55,653 nt of DNA, taken from NCBI GenBank assembly GCA_903828955.1, contig CAIKOA010000025.1, forward strand, positions 1 through 55,653, written 5' to 3'. Below, piece after piece: positions 31,957-41,338 of the stretch. The notes under the pieces were generated by a model. It did not search any database and was not told the origin of the DNA. It saw only the letters and a program-made list of their open reading frames with translations. Each line of letters opens with the position of its first letter. Positions within the stretch are counted from its first letter, which is position 1. The translations under genes and the position numbers were made by a program. Origin of the DNA: an uncultured Microcaldota archaeon. Its GTDB lineage: Archaea > Micrarchaeota > Micrarchaeia > Anstonellales > Bilamarchaeaceae.

Positions 31957-33516
31957 ATGGCAAAAACAAAAACAAAAGAAGAGGTAAGCGAGGGGCAGGC
32001 AGCCATTTTTGCAGACCGCCTTAGTGAAGAGAGGAGCAAGACCGCCTTTGGGACTCCCACAAAGCGCCTCATGGATATCCTTAGCGAGATTCAGAAATTC
32101 ATCGACAGCGGCAGCTACAAAAAAGACAAGATGTTCAAGGAAGAATGGACAAGGCTCCACTTTGAACTCCAAAAAGTTTTTGACCAGGCAAACTCCAACC
32201 AGGCGGCAGCCTCAGAAGCCAAAAATGAAAAAATGGCGGATTCCCAGCAGGAACTCGCGAACATGGCGGGGCAGTGCATGGACAACGTCGCCAAGGCGGG
32301 AGGCGCAAAGGAGAATCCTTCCACAATGACACAAGCGAGGGAACAGCCCCCCCAGCTGGGGCAGTTGCCCGGAAGCCCCCGCGCTTTCACAGGAAAGACC
32401 GGTGAAGAGTTTAGGACTTCGCTCCCTGACCAGTTCCGGCAGGGCATACCCCCGGAACTCCAGGAGGAGGCCCGGCTCAAGCTCCAGGATTTGCTTGAGA
32501 AAAAGACTGCAAAAGCAGGGAAGGCATTCTACGATTTCCTGGTGGCCCACGTAGGCCCGCACCAGCTGGACACGATGCTCTGCGGAACCGTTACCGGGGA
32601 TGGTTGCACCCAGATAAAGAAACTTTTCCAGACCGGAAAAATAGATGCGCTCCTCAATGGGGACTACCCGATCTCCGAAACCCTCAGAACAACTCTCCAG
32701 AATGCAAAAACGAGAACCCGCACCGTAGTTGCAAACGTGACTGTCACTGCAGACGAAACATTCAAGCTCCCCAATATTGACAATTTCAGGCTCGGGGTCC
32801 ATCTTGGAGGGGAATACCAGACGGTGGTAACCCGGACAAGGGCAGGAACTGGGCCGGCTACCGAAGAATACGAAAACCTTTTCGGAGGGGAACTCGGGCC
32901 GTTTGCAGAATTGGACCTGGGCCCCGCAAGCAAGGCGAGGCTTGGCGGAGGGGTTGGCTATGGCCAGCTCGAGGGAGGCCTCTTCTTCCCGGTTGAACTT
33001 AAAGTCTCAAGCAGCCTCGGGACCACCGAAGGAACCGCGCTCTTTTTCGACGTATATGGAAAAGCGAAGATTGCCCTCGACCCCAAGGATTTCACCCAGT
33101 TGCAGGGCGGCGCAGACGCTTACCTTATTCTTTTCCAGCTTGGGGGCAATCAGATCGGGATCTTCACATCTGCCGACGTTATGAATGTTAAGGGAAAGAG
33201 CCAGGAATTGACCTTCAACATCACAAACCTGCAATTGGACCTGGGACCGCAGTACCAGGTCGAAGTCAATGGAGTGCTGGTTGCGGTGAAGATGGGGCCC
33301 GTGTTTGTTTTCCCGATACAGGGCGCAGGAGAAGAAACCACCTATGGCCTGCACTTAGGCACAATGTTCCAGAAGAACATAGAAAACGGCAAATATGAAT
33401 TCACAGGAGGAATAGACATAAGCTCCGGCAACTTCTTCAGCAGCAGGGTGGTAACCGGAAAACAGGACGACCTGCCCGCTTTCACTGGCACTTTGAATCT
33501 GGGCCTTAAATTCTGA
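31957..33516 (+). CDS. Beta-barrel-like protein with helical N terminus (519 aa)
   Basis: No family is recognised by name. Residues 1-250 are charged, helical and Gln-rich, with a short Pro/Gly linker near 125-150. Residues 253-519 are a run of amphipathic beta strands separated by Gly/Asp turns (FRLGVHLGGEYQTVV, ARLGGGVGYGQLEGG, GTALFFDVYGKAKIAL, TYGLHLGTMFQ). The last strand is TFTGTLNLGLKF-like, ending in Phe at the very C terminus, as in bacterial outer-membrane porins. No signal peptide is visible. ATG 31957 is placed by GAGGTG 7 nt before it. It sits between the giant 1467-aa gene and a secreted protein (18-nt gap), presumably one operon. Confidence 0.75.
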   Translation: MAKTKTKEEVSEGQAAIFADRLSEERSKTAFGTPTKRLMDILSEIQKFIDSGSYKKDKMFKEEWTRLHFELQKVFDQANSNQAAASEAKNEKMADSQQELANMAGQCMDNVAKAGGAKENPSTMTQAREQPPQLGQLPGSPRAFTGKTGEEFRTSLPDQFRQGIPPELQEEARLKLQDLLEKKTAKAGKAFYDFLVAHVGPHQLDTMLCGTVTGDGCTQIKKLFQTGKIDALLNGDYPISETLRTTLQNAKTRTRTVVANVTVTADETFKLPNIDNFRLGVHLGGEYQTVVTRTRAGTGPATEEYENLFGGELGPFAELDLGPASKARLGGGVGYGQLEGGLFFPVELKVSSSLGTTEGTALFFDVYGKAKIALDPKDFTQLQGGADAYLILFQLGGNQIGIFTSADVMNVKGKSQELTFNITNLQLDLGPQYQVEVNGVLVAVKMGPVFVFPIQGAGEETTYGLHLGTMFQKNIENGKYEFTGGIDISSGNFFSSRVVTGKQDDLPAFTGTLNLGLKF

Positions 33517-33534
33517 GGGCCCGAAGGTGAACAA

Positions 33535-35937
33535 ATGAACCGTGTGTTTGTCGCGCTCCTGTTTTTTTCCCTTGGCTTTGCGCAGCTTATAGATTACGAT
33601 TATTCTGCTTCGACAGGTCATCTCTACCAGATTGAGCAGACGGACTCCAGTTATTATACATCAGACTCGCTCCTCTACCATTTGGAAACTCGGCTTTCTG
33701 TTCCCTCGTCCCATTGGCTTTCCGGGACCGGGAGTTATTCCGACGTACATGCAGGCGACTACATCTGCGCGGGAAGCGCAACTTATGAAACAGATCTGAA
33801 TGCAAAGGTAACGGGCTTTGCAGGTTACATCCCTTCCTATTCCGAGGGTCCGACCAACGGCCCCGCCAAATGGCAGAACTGCGGCCCAGCTCCGGACTGC
33901 CCCACTCCTGATCCGGTGCTTGTGCGCTGGAGCGACAGCGCCTATAATTCGTATAGGGACAGTACTATCTTAGCTGGCCAGCACCTTGGCGCCCCTTATG
34001 GGTACAGGAGCATCTCCTATCGTGAAATAGGGGAAGGAGTCACTTATACTGATGAAGTTACGGACTCAGCAACAGTAATGCGGGGGACAAGCAGCCTCAG
34101 TGGAGGGTATTCATCCCCCATGCCTATACTGTATTCTTTTGGCTCTCTCTCCGGAACAGGGCCGTCGCACACCGGCACCGTCAATCTGAATTCTGCAGGT
34201 GATTACACATTTGTCCAGCGCCTTGACGTTACAGGAGCAGTGATAGGGGCTTATAACCCTCATGTGGACAGAGAAGATTATAGGTCATATAAGGACATAT
34301 GCACGAACCCGCCTTCCTGCAGCAGCCAGAACCAGGAATATACCGTTTCCAACGTCCATGACAGCGCAACAATACACGTCATAGATTATTCGGATATGGG
34401 AGTAATCGCCCCCACAATCCAATCGGTTGTGTTCCAGGGAATGACGATGGAAGGCGGCCACTATACACTGGAGCCGGGTTCCGACATCCCAGTAACGATA
34501 AACGTCCTTGTCCCCCTAAGAACCTCCGCATACTCATGGTATCTGGGCTTTGAACTCGACCAGGCAAATGCGATTTCCCCATTCTCTTTCACTCCTACGG
34601 GCAGCGGGCTCAACCAGTGCGACAGCGCCCCTCTCTATAACGGAGTCTTATTTGCTTACTCGGTGCCAGTTACCGGAACCCTGCACGTCCCGGACACGCT
34701 CCCAGAGAGCGGCGGCAATGTTCAGTTCAGAATCCATTGGCAGTCCTGCGCTGACCAGCCGGACTGCGGCGCGCCATCGGGAAAATCTGGATTGACAACA
34801 CCATACGTTGTTCCTTATATCCCTCCGCAAAACAAGACCCTTCCAGACCTCGTCTGCTCGATTGAGCCGGTTTCACTAATAGGCGCGAATGCTTCGGCAA
34901 CCGAACTTACTCCGGGGCAGGGAGTGGACAAGTGGAGGGTCACGGTCACCAACAACGGCCCGGGCAACGTAACATTGAGCCCCGTTGTAGCCATTGAATT
35001 AGCGCAGCGGTTGTGCCTCGCAAGCATCTTCGACGCATGGGAGGAGAATTCAAGCGGAGTTAAATGGGTTTATCCTTCTCCGGGTGCCGGGTTCTTTATT
35101 CTCCCTTCCGCCCCGTCATTAAACGCAGGAAGCAGCATGACCAAGATAATGAACGGCTCGGTCTATTGCACCGAAGAGGGGGCAATCGGGGCGGTCGCGA
35201 TGGCAAATGTGCTGCATGTGTTCCCGGCCCTCAACCCGGCCTGCGCCCCGTATGAGATGGACGAGGTAACAACCGACAATAATTTGTGCACATGGACAAT
35301 CCCGTGCGTGAACAAGACTATTCCAGTGAATCCCGATGAGAACTGCACAATCCACCCGAGCTCATACTACAATGCAGAAATAGGAGGCGAATACGATTTC
35401 GGCCTCACCTGCGGAGACGATAACCACGAGTGCACGGGCACGGTAGGCTGGGGAATCACCCCGGGCGGCTCGATAAGCGGAAACCAGACGGACGCAACCG
35501 CAACCGTTGGAAGCAACGCGAGCATACTTGAGATTACCGCAACCGTAAACAATCCCAGCGGAGAGAACGCGGTCTGCCATGCGCACATCTTCTTCAATGG
35601 AACCGGGAATGGCGGGGAGAACTCCTGCCATATCTATCCGACTCCGCAGACCGGATATCCGGGAAGCTCACACTGGTTTTACTTAACATGCAGCGGAGAA
35701 GGGATAGTGGATGGAGACTGCGACAACGCAGTCTGGTCATTTGTGCAGGGCCAGCATTTCGTAGTGGGCGAAGCCTTCACTGAGGCAGACATGTACCACG
35801 CGCTTGTAGACCTCAACCAGTTCGCAGCCAACACGTCCATAATAGTTGAGGCGAATGTCAATTTCGGAGATAACGGCCACCAAACCTGCCGGGGAGAAAT
35901 CGACGTGCCCGCAATTCCCTGCCTCGAGTACGTATAA
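33535..35937 (+). CDS. Large secreted protein with Ig/CARDB-like domains (800 aa)
   Basis: The N-terminal signal peptide is clear (MNRVFVALLFFSLGFAQ). The mature chain is rich in Ser, Thr, Tyr, Asn and Gly, with many N-x-S/T sites and Cys pairs. Residues about 430-600 look like a CARDB-type beta sandwich (DLVCSIEPVSLIG, WRVTVTNNGPGNVTLSP, then TDNNLCTWTIPC). Two further short repeats open with NCTIHPSSYYNAEIGGEYDF and SCHIYPTPQTGYPGSSHWFY, so that domain is duplicated at the C terminus. No C-terminal membrane anchor is seen. GGTG lies five bases before the ATG. It is last in the 24.5-35.9 kb series and the only clearly exported long protein in it. Confidence 0.75.
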   Translation: MNRVFVALLFFSLGFAQLIDYDYSASTGHLYQIEQTDSSYYTSDSLLYHLETRLSVPSSHWLSGTGSYSDVHAGDYICAGSATYETDLNAKVTGFAGYIPSYSEGPTNGPAKWQNCGPAPDCPTPDPVLVRWSDSAYNSYRDSTILAGQHLGAPYGYRSISYREIGEGVTYTDEVTDSATVMRGTSSLSGGYSSPMPILYSFGSLSGTGPSHTGTVNLNSAGDYTFVQRLDVTGAVIGAYNPHVDREDYRSYKDICTNPPSCSSQNQEYTVSNVHDSATIHVIDYSDMGVIAPTIQSVVFQGMTMEGGHYTLEPGSDIPVTINVLVPLRTSAYSWYLGFELDQANAISPFSFTPTGSGLNQCDSAPLYNGVLFAYSVPVTGTLHVPDTLPESGGNVQFRIHWQSCADQPDCGAPSGKSGLTTPYVVPYIPPQNKTLPDLVCSIEPVSLIGANASATELTPGQGVDKWRVTVTNNGPGNVTLSPVVAIELAQRLCLASIFDAWEENSSGVKWVYPSPGAGFFILPSAPSLNAGSSMTKIMNGSVYCTEEGAIGAVAMANVLHVFPALNPACAPYEMDEVTTDNNLCTWTIPCVNKTIPVNPDENCTIHPSSYYNAEIGGEYDFGLTCGDDNHECTGTVGWGITPGGSISGNQTDATATVGSNASILEITATVNNPSGENAVCHAHIFFNGTGNGGENSCHIYPTPQTGYPGSSHWFYLTCSGEGIVDGDCDNAVWSFVQGQHFVVGEAFTEADMYHALVDLNQFAANTSIIVEANVNFGDNGHQTCRGEIDVPAIPCLEYV

Positions 35938-35945
35938 TTTTTTCT

Positions 35946-37235
35946 TTATATTTTTATTTCTTCTAAAACCGAGGGTATCTCCACTTCGTAATCCTTCTCC
36001 AAATTTCGCGCAAGCGCTTCCAACCCCTCAAGCTCGCCATGGACAAGGATCACTTTCTTAAGGCCTTTTATTCCGTGCGCAAACTGGAGAAGCTCGCTTT
36101 TTCCAGCGTGCCCGGAAAGCCGCACCTCCGCAATCTTGAGCCGGAGCTCAACCTCCTCATCATCAATCATTATCTTTTTCGCGCCTTCCAAAATTTCGCG
36201 CCCTCGAGTCCCTTCGGCCTGGTAACCCACGAAGATTAGTTTATTCTTCGGGTTATCCCCAAGCTCCTTCAAATAAAGAAGAACCGGCCCGCCCGAAAGC
36301 ATTCCCGAAGTGCTGACAATTATGCAGGGCTCCGCAAGCACATCCTTCCTGTCCTTGCTTTTAGGCACGAAGAAGTGCTTGCTCGCAAACGGGTCGTCCG
36401 AGCTCATAAGCACTCTCTTCTGCACCTCTTCTTTCGTATATGGAATATTCTGCCTGTAAATCTTCATCGCCTTCTTCACCATTCCGTCCATGTAGATTTT
36501 CACGTGCGGAAGCGCCCCAGAGCGCATATAATTTTCAAGAAGGAACAGTATGTCCTGCCCCCTCCCCACCGCAAAAGAGGGAATTATCACGTGCCCGCCT
36601 TCCTTTATTGTTTCTTTTATTTCGTGGATTAATTTATCCACTGAAGCCTTTGTTCCCGGAAGCTCCTCGTTTCCATACGTCCCTTCCAAAATAAGCGCAT
36701 CCGCAGAGAGGTTCCGCTCGCACCCGTCCAGCAGCCTGGTCCCCCTCATGGAGATATCCCCTGTATAAAGGACCCTCTTGCTCCCCTGCAGCAACGTCAT
36801 CGCGCTCCCAAGGATATGCCCCGCATTGTAAAGCGAAGTGCGGAACCCGCCCGCATTGAATTCCTGCCTGAAATTATATGCACGAAAACGTTTATTCACC
36901 TGCGCAATATCGTCTTCGGTGAATTCCACATTCTTTCCAATCCTGTGATAATCCGCAAGAAGGACCCCAATCAAATCCTTGGTTGGCTTCAATCCATGAA
37001 TTGCGGGCCGTGAACCATTATGTATAAGCTGCCCCAGATACCCTGAGTGGTCAAGGTGCGCATGGCTCACCACCACATCCCTTATTCCTCTTTCCATCCC
37101 TTCGGGGAAAAGGGGAAAATGCACCTTCTCCCCGAGCATCACTCCGCAATCGAGCAATACCCGCCTGTTCTTCTCTTCCAAAATGAATGCGCTTCTTCCA
37201 ACTTCACGGGCGCCTCCGTATGCTGTAAACTTCAT
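35946..37235 (-). CDS. Beta-CASP metallo-beta-lactamase RNase (aCPSF2-like)
   Basis: A 429-aa RNA-processing nuclease of the CPSF73/RNase J class. The zinc motif SHAHLDHSGY is at about residue 57. GHILGSAM, then YTGDISMRG, follow. The beta-CASP motifs come later (GYQAEGTRGREI, LSGHAGKSELL, VHGELEG). No N-terminal KH domains are present, so it belongs to the shorter archaeal group rather than aCPSF1. ATG 37235 is chosen over earlier in-frame codons because MKFTAYGGAREVGRS is the normal family start and GAGG precedes it. Confidence 0.93.
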   Translation of the reverse strand: MKFTAYGGAREVGRSAFILEEKNRRVLLDCGVMLGEKVHFPLFPEGMERGIRDVVVSHAHLDHSGYLGQLIHNGSRPAIHGLKPTKDLIGVLLADYHRIGKNVEFTEDDIAQVNKRFRAYNFRQEFNAGGFRTSLYNAGHILGSAMTLLQGSKRVLYTGDISMRGTRLLDGCERNLSADALILEGTYGNEELPGTKASVDKLIHEIKETIKEGGHVIIPSFAVGRGQDILFLLENYMRSGALPHVKIYMDGMVKKAMKIYRQNIPYTKEEVQKRVLMSSDDPFASKHFFVPKSKDRKDVLAEPCIIVSTSGMLSGGPVLLYLKELGDNPKNKLIFVGYQAEGTRGREILEGAKKIMIDDEEVELRLKIAEVRLSGHAGKSELLQFAHGIKGLKKVILVHGELEGLEALARNLEKDYEVEIPSVLEEIKI

Positions 37236-37304
37236 AACTATTCCTCTTGAATGGCTGGAATATCCAAGGAAAAGAATAAAAACAGCCGTACGCAATCTTT
37301 TTCC

Positions 37305-37838
37305 ATGGGAAAACGGGAAGAACTGATGGAATTCCTCCTTCTGCGGCACAAGGCAGAACTAGAGGAGAAGGAAGCCCGTTCCCTCTCGCTGCTGCGGCAA
37401 ACAATTTCCCCCTACTCCGCCTATGTTTCCAAAATAAAAACCGAAATTCTCGCCCCTCTCGCCCCCTACATAAAGGAGGAGCAGTTCTTGGCGGCAGTGG
37501 ACAGAATAATTGCGCACTGCGCGCGCATAGAAGTAATCTCGCTTCCCGTTGACTATTCCCTTTCCTTTGAAGAGATGGAATCCCTCCGCGCAGGATCGCT
37601 TCTTGATAAATGCCTCATGCTTGCTTCCCTACTGCGCGCAGCAGGCTCGGAAAACGCGGCAGTTGTTGCAGGGGAAAATTATTTCCTTGTAAAATTCCAA
37701 TTAAACGAAAACCAGTTTGCAATAGATGCAAAGGAAAACAAGCTCCTAAAAGGAAAGGATGCGGAAAAACTTATCGCAGATTCCAAGCCCCAATATACTT
37801 TCAACGACTTATTTTTTGAGATTGCCGAAAAGGAATAA
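37305..37838 (+). CDS. Transglutaminase-like helical protein, function unknown
   Basis: A 177-aa protein. The segment GSLLDKCLMLASLLRAAGSEN followed by a beta pair (AAVVAGENYFLVKFQ) has the helix-with-Cys layout of transglutaminase-like folds, but the family's usual GDC is not intact and a catalytic His is uncertain (GENYFLVKF). It may be a structural relative only. The next gene has a clearer match, so the two may be related. ATG 37305 fits a leaderless message from GAATAAAAAC at 37274-37283. An upstream ATG at 37251 would add 18 basic residues. Confidence 0.55.
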   Translation: MGKREELMEFLLLRHKAELEEKEARSLSLLRQTISPYSAYVSKIKTEILAPLAPYIKEEQFLAAVDRIIAHCARIEVISLPVDYSLSFEEMESLRAGSLLDKCLMLASLLRAAGSENAAVVAGENYFLVKFQLNENQFAIDAKENKLLKGKDAEKLIADSKPQYTFNDLFFEIAEKE

Positions 37839-37935
37839 CAGTGTGAGCCAAGTGCCGCTTCCATTCGTTCTTTTAAAAGAAATTCAATTTTCAAAACCCC
37901 AACCGTTTTTAAGACCCCATACAGTATTCAGTCTG

Positions 37936-39222
37936 ATGGAATCGCTTAGGCAGGCTCCCCAGCCCAGGGAGAAGTTCCCTTCTGATTCCCATAAGCTGGA
38001 TTCAGAGTCTATCATGAAAGCCGGGCTTTTCATGGCTCATCTCCAAAAAGAGCAGAGCGCAACCGTTCCTAAACCAATACGAGAAACCCCGCAGGAAATA
38101 TCCCAAAGAATCCTTTTCCTAAGCGAAGAAAACTTCTCGAAAATCCGCACTCTTTTTTCCGCAGAGCCCCAGCCAAAAACAAGGCAGGAGCAGATTGAGC
38201 GCTTATTTGGGATACTCAAGGACGGAGGCAGCCTGGGGATGCACTATGCCCCCAATAAGGGGGAATCAAAGACCCCCAACCAGGTTCTCTCTGCCATGAA
38301 AGGCGACTGCGACGAATTGGCCCTCGTCTTTATCGCGTCCGCGAAAAAATTAAACATCGACACTTCCGATATGGGCGTAGCCGTGCTCGGTTTCGTAGTC
38401 CTCGGAAAAGAAAAGGAGGTTCTTCACGCCACCGCGTTCACAATGACAGGAGAGAACCGCCTTCTGGACCTTACGCGCAATTCCCCAGAAAAGCTGGAAT
38501 CCATAGATGCCCCCGGCTTTACGAAAGCATACGCAAACCAAAGGCTCGCAACTGGAGACCTTATACTCGGGGTCAGGAGCATGGAAGTCATGTCCACTCT
38601 GGAAGAGATGGTATCCATCCACTTCAGGGAAACCGCGGCGTATTATGAAACTGTTGCCAAGCCGACGGGAAGCGCCGCCTTGCTTTCTCTTCTGGAAAAA
38701 ACAATCTCGCTCATGGAAACTGCCCTGCGTCTAAATCCCGGAAGTTTGGCGTACCAAACTGAACTCATTCGCCTGCGTATCGAAGTGGCAGAAAAATATG
38801 CAGATAAAGGAAATTACGACACGGTAGAGCAACATGCGAGCAGAGTGCTTCAATATCCCATCGCTTCGTCCCTTAATGAACTTGCTCAAGAAAGAAAGCG
38901 GGACATTGCGCGTGCGCATGGATTGATGGGTGAAGCATATTCGAATCGAAACAAATACAAGGCGGCTCTGGATGAGTTCAAAACATCCGCGCAGTTGAAC
39001 CCTGAAGATTACCGTGCTTACGAAGGGCAGGCAGTTGCATACAATGAGCTAGGAAGCAACACCGAATCCGGGGAAAAGGCAGGCGCCAGGGACCACTTCC
39101 TGGCCGCAAAAGTCGCCATAGAAACCGCTCTTGCCAAATTCGTCCCAAGCCAGAAAGACCGCGAACGCCTCTTACAAGAAAAGGAAGTAATTGAGAAAAA
39201 TCTTGAGAAATCATCTCAGTGA
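37936..39222 (+). CDS. Transglutaminase-like and TPR domain protein
   Basis: A 428-aa protein. About residues 85-180 contain a transglutaminase-like core: MKGDCDELALVFIASAKKLN (Cys nucleophile), then VLHATAFTMTGENRLLDLT, where His and Asp could complete the triad. The C-terminal half (about 235-428) is a helical solenoid with TPR signatures (AHGLMGEAYSNRNKYKAALD, LNPEDYRAYEGQAVAYNELG). No signal peptide, so probably cytoplasmic. TTTTTAAGA lies 26 nt before ATG 37936, a leaderless start. A peptidase or protein cross-linking role is only inference. Confidence 0.75.
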   Translation: MESLRQAPQPREKFPSDSHKLDSESIMKAGLFMAHLQKEQSATVPKPIRETPQEISQRILFLSEENFSKIRTLFSAEPQPKTRQEQIERLFGILKDGGSLGMHYAPNKGESKTPNQVLSAMKGDCDELALVFIASAKKLNIDTSDMGVAVLGFVVLGKEKEVLHATAFTMTGENRLLDLTRNSPEKLESIDAPGFTKAYANQRLATGDLILGVRSMEVMSTLEEMVSIHFRETAAYYETVAKPTGSAALLSLLEKTISLMETALRLNPGSLAYQTELIRLRIEVAEKYADKGNYDTVEQHASRVLQYPIASSLNELAQERKRDIARAHGLMGEAYSNRNKYKAALDEFKTSAQLNPEDYRAYEGQAVAYNELGSNTESGEKAGARDHFLAAKVAIETALAKFVPSQKDRERLLQEKEVIEKNLEKSSQ

Positions 39223-39527
39223 ATGCGTTCCATGGGCTCTGATACCTTCCGTTTCGCATACGGCCGTTCAAGGTGCAAATGCTGAAATCCCTGCGCAGGT
39301 TTCGCCTCTTTAACTCCCGCGTCCTCAGCCTTTTTAGGTGCTACTGGTGTGGGGACCACTTGGCTCAGTTCTTTCTCCTTCGGCTTATCATCCGCCATCC
39401 TTACCGCCTTTTCCGTATCTACTATCGGCGCCCTATTATTAAAAGTTGCCTTGGGCTGCTCCCTTCCGCAGGTTGGGGAAAGAGCAATCACGGTTGCAAG
39501 CGCTGCTGCGCCAAACAGCCTTTTCAT
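39216..39527 (-). CDS. Small predicted lipoprotein
   Basis: A 103-aa protein with a signal segment (MKRLFGAAALATVIALSPTC). The Cys at residue 20 could be lipidated, although the -1 to -3 residues (SPT) are not an ideal lipobox. The mature part is hydrophilic, rich in Lys, Pro and Glu, probably disordered, with no recognised domain. Its end overlaps the transglutaminase/TPR gene by 7 bp (convergent). A strong TATA element precedes it. Confidence 0.55.
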   Translation of the reverse strand: MKRLFGAAALATVIALSPTCGREQPKATFNNRAPIVDTEKAVRMADDKPKEKELSQVVPTPVAPKKAEDAGVKEAKPAQGFQHLHLERPYAKRKVSEPMERIH

Positions 39528-39548
39528 ATGTTATATTTAGTGTAAAGA

Positions 39549-39559
39549 GGTATATAAAC
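39549..39559 (-). promoter_or_regulatory. TATA promoter of small lipoprotein gene
   Basis: On the minus strand GTTTATATACC lies 22-32 nt before the ATG at 39527, so the transcript would be nearly leaderless. Confidence 0.55.
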
Positions 39560-39713
39560 CTTGCATTCCTGCCAGCATTGCACAAAAAGTCAATCTTGAA
39601 CAAAAAGTCTAACCCACAACCGATACTCATCAGTGCAAGAAAAATCAGTATAATATCTAGTTCTTAGAAAATATATTCGAAAAAAATTGGGAAGCGGCAC
39701 CGAAGCCCTGCGG

Positions 39714-40472
39714 CTATTTCGGGTCGGCTCGCACTGTTAGTAGATACTCCCTCTCCACTTCGTGCATTTCTGAAGGAATCGCAATGCAGAAAGGAGCCTT
39801 CCCCAAATCCGCTTTCAAGAGCTCCTCAATTTTTCCAAAGGAAATCCTCTCATCCGGATAACCAATTCTGGAAAGCACAACCACTTCAGCAGGAAGCACC
39901 TTCTTCCCTTCCTTCCCCTCCATTTTCCGCAAAAGCTCCAGCCCCAGTTTCGCATCCATCATTCCCAATTCCTTGTCCAAATCCAAAAGTGCAAGCGTGT
40001 GCATCCCCGCCTTCAAATTCTTCTCAATCAAAAGCAGGGGGGAAGTCGGTTCATACTTCGGCCTCCAATAGCTAACCGTAACCGTTTTCCCGAATTTATA
40101 CGGCTGCAATCCGGATTTTCCGCAAGCCGCGGAAAGAATCGAGGAATTATGGATTATTTTAGTTTCAATTCCGGCTTTCTTCGCATCAATCAGAAGCGAA
40201 ATATGCGTAGTCGCAACAAGCGGGTCGCCTCCGCAAAGAAGGCAAACCTTATTTCCTCCTTTTGCTCTCTTAAGAAGGAAATTCCCCTCAACCTTATCGC
40301 GCCCAATTAAAGTTATTTTCTTCCCGCATTTCTTCTCAAGAAGGCGCACATACTTCTCATCAATGGGCATCGTATGGTATTCGCAGAATGCTTCATCAGA
40401 AGAAGAAAGCTCGCGCAAACCTTCCTGCGTAATGTCGTTAGCGACCCCAAGGCCCACAATCGAGAGGCTCAT
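39714..40472 (-). CDS. dphB: Diphthine synthase
   Basis: It methylates the modified His of elongation factor 2 with S-adenosylmethionine, a step in diphthamide synthesis. The product has 252 aa. The tetrapyrrole-methylase-like fold is visible: SLSIVGLGVANDITQ at the start, LLCGGDPLVATTH (the GGDPL loop), HNSSILSAACGKSGLQPYKF and SYWRPKYEPTSPL, specific to this family. ATG 40472 overlaps the stop of the DUF63 gene as ATGA and has GGTG upstream. Other diphthamide genes are not in the window. Confidence 0.94.
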   Translation of the reverse strand: MSLSIVGLGVANDITQEGLRELSSSDEAFCEYHTMPIDEKYVRLLEKKCGKKITLIGRDKVEGNFLLKRAKGGNKVCLLCGGDPLVATTHISLLIDAKKAGIETKIIHNSSILSAACGKSGLQPYKFGKTVTVSYWRPKYEPTSPLLLIEKNLKAGMHTLALLDLDKELGMMDAKLGLELLRKMEGKEGKKVLPAEVVVLSRIGYPDERISFGKIEELLKADLGKAPFCIAIPSEMHEVEREYLLTVRADPK

Positions 40473-41299
40473 GTGCCGCACACCATCCTGAGCAGGTCCC
40501 TTATTCCTGGTGCAAGCCCCACAATCGCAATTACTAAAAATAGGAAAATCTTCTCATCGTCCTTTATCTTCTCCTTTTCCGCAAGGTAAACCGCGGCGGT
40601 TGCAATCGCAACTTTCAGGAAATAGAAAGTCAGGTAAGTATTGAACAAATCCCCGACCGCCCTTGAGAGCACATGCTGCTCAAAATAGCTCTTCCCGCTA
40701 AACATTGGAAAAACGTCAATAATTATGAATGTCGCAGCCCCATCGAGCGCATGCCCGCAAACAACCGCGGCCCCCTCAGCCCCATATTTCCGATAAATTA
40801 AATACGCAGGAATCCCCGCCATAATCAATACGGGAATCGCAAGCCATGCATACTGCATAAACGGAATCAAGAGAATGAAATTAAACGCAAAAAGCGCAAG
40901 CCCCACATAGGGAAGCAGCTCCTTCCTCTTAATATAATGCAAAATTGCAAAAGTGGACAGGAATATCGCAGCCACTACAACATAAATTCCAGGAGTCGCA
41001 GTGAGAAACCCATACTTGTAAATCCCGCTATCCAATACAAGCTGGTGCAAAGGAGTAACTGGAGTAAAAACCCCCCCGTCCACCGCATCCGTAACAACCC
41101 GCGCAGTTGACCCGAACAATACGAAGGTAAGCGTTCCCCAGAAGAACTGCTTATCTATGCTTACCTTATATTTCCTGAATATTTGGAATATTAAGTAAAC
41201 CGCAACAACCGCAATCGCAACATACACAAGTGTATTCACTATGTTGTAGCCTGTTTTCTCCATTATTGGAGCAACAAAATAATCCTCAAACAACCCCAT
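40469..41299 (-). CDS. DUF63 family membrane protein
   Basis: A 276-aa polytopic protein with about seven or eight membrane helices. Matching archaeal DUF63 are the amphipathic N terminus FEDYFVAPIMEKTGYNIVNT, the loop FGSTARVVTDAVDGG and CGHALDGAATFIIID, where conserved His and Asp lie next to a helix. I know of no proven activity. It is translationally coupled to dphB. Its start is 39 bp from the divergent Rpp21 gene. Confidence 0.87.
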   Translation of the reverse strand: MGLFEDYFVAPIMEKTGYNIVNTLVYVAIAVVAVYLIFQIFRKYKVSIDKQFFWGTLTFVLFGSTARVVTDAVDGGVFTPVTPLHQLVLDSGIYKYGFLTATPGIYVVVAAIFLSTFAILHYIKRKELLPYVGLALFAFNFILLIPFMQYAWLAIPVLIMAGIPAYLIYRKYGAEGAAVVCGHALDGAATFIIIDVFPMFSGKSYFEQHVLSRAVGDLFNTYLTFYFLKVAIATAAVYLAEKEKIKDDEKIFLFLVIAIVGLAPGIRDLLRMVCGT

Positions 41300-41338
41300 G
41301 CTCTCCCTTTATTTGGTTTGCGTTTCCTAATTGCGGCT

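Noticed and set aside
39580-39660. C/D box guide RNA (TGATGA on the minus strand)
   Set aside because: A C-box-like hexamer exists but no D box (CTGA) at a suitable distance was found.
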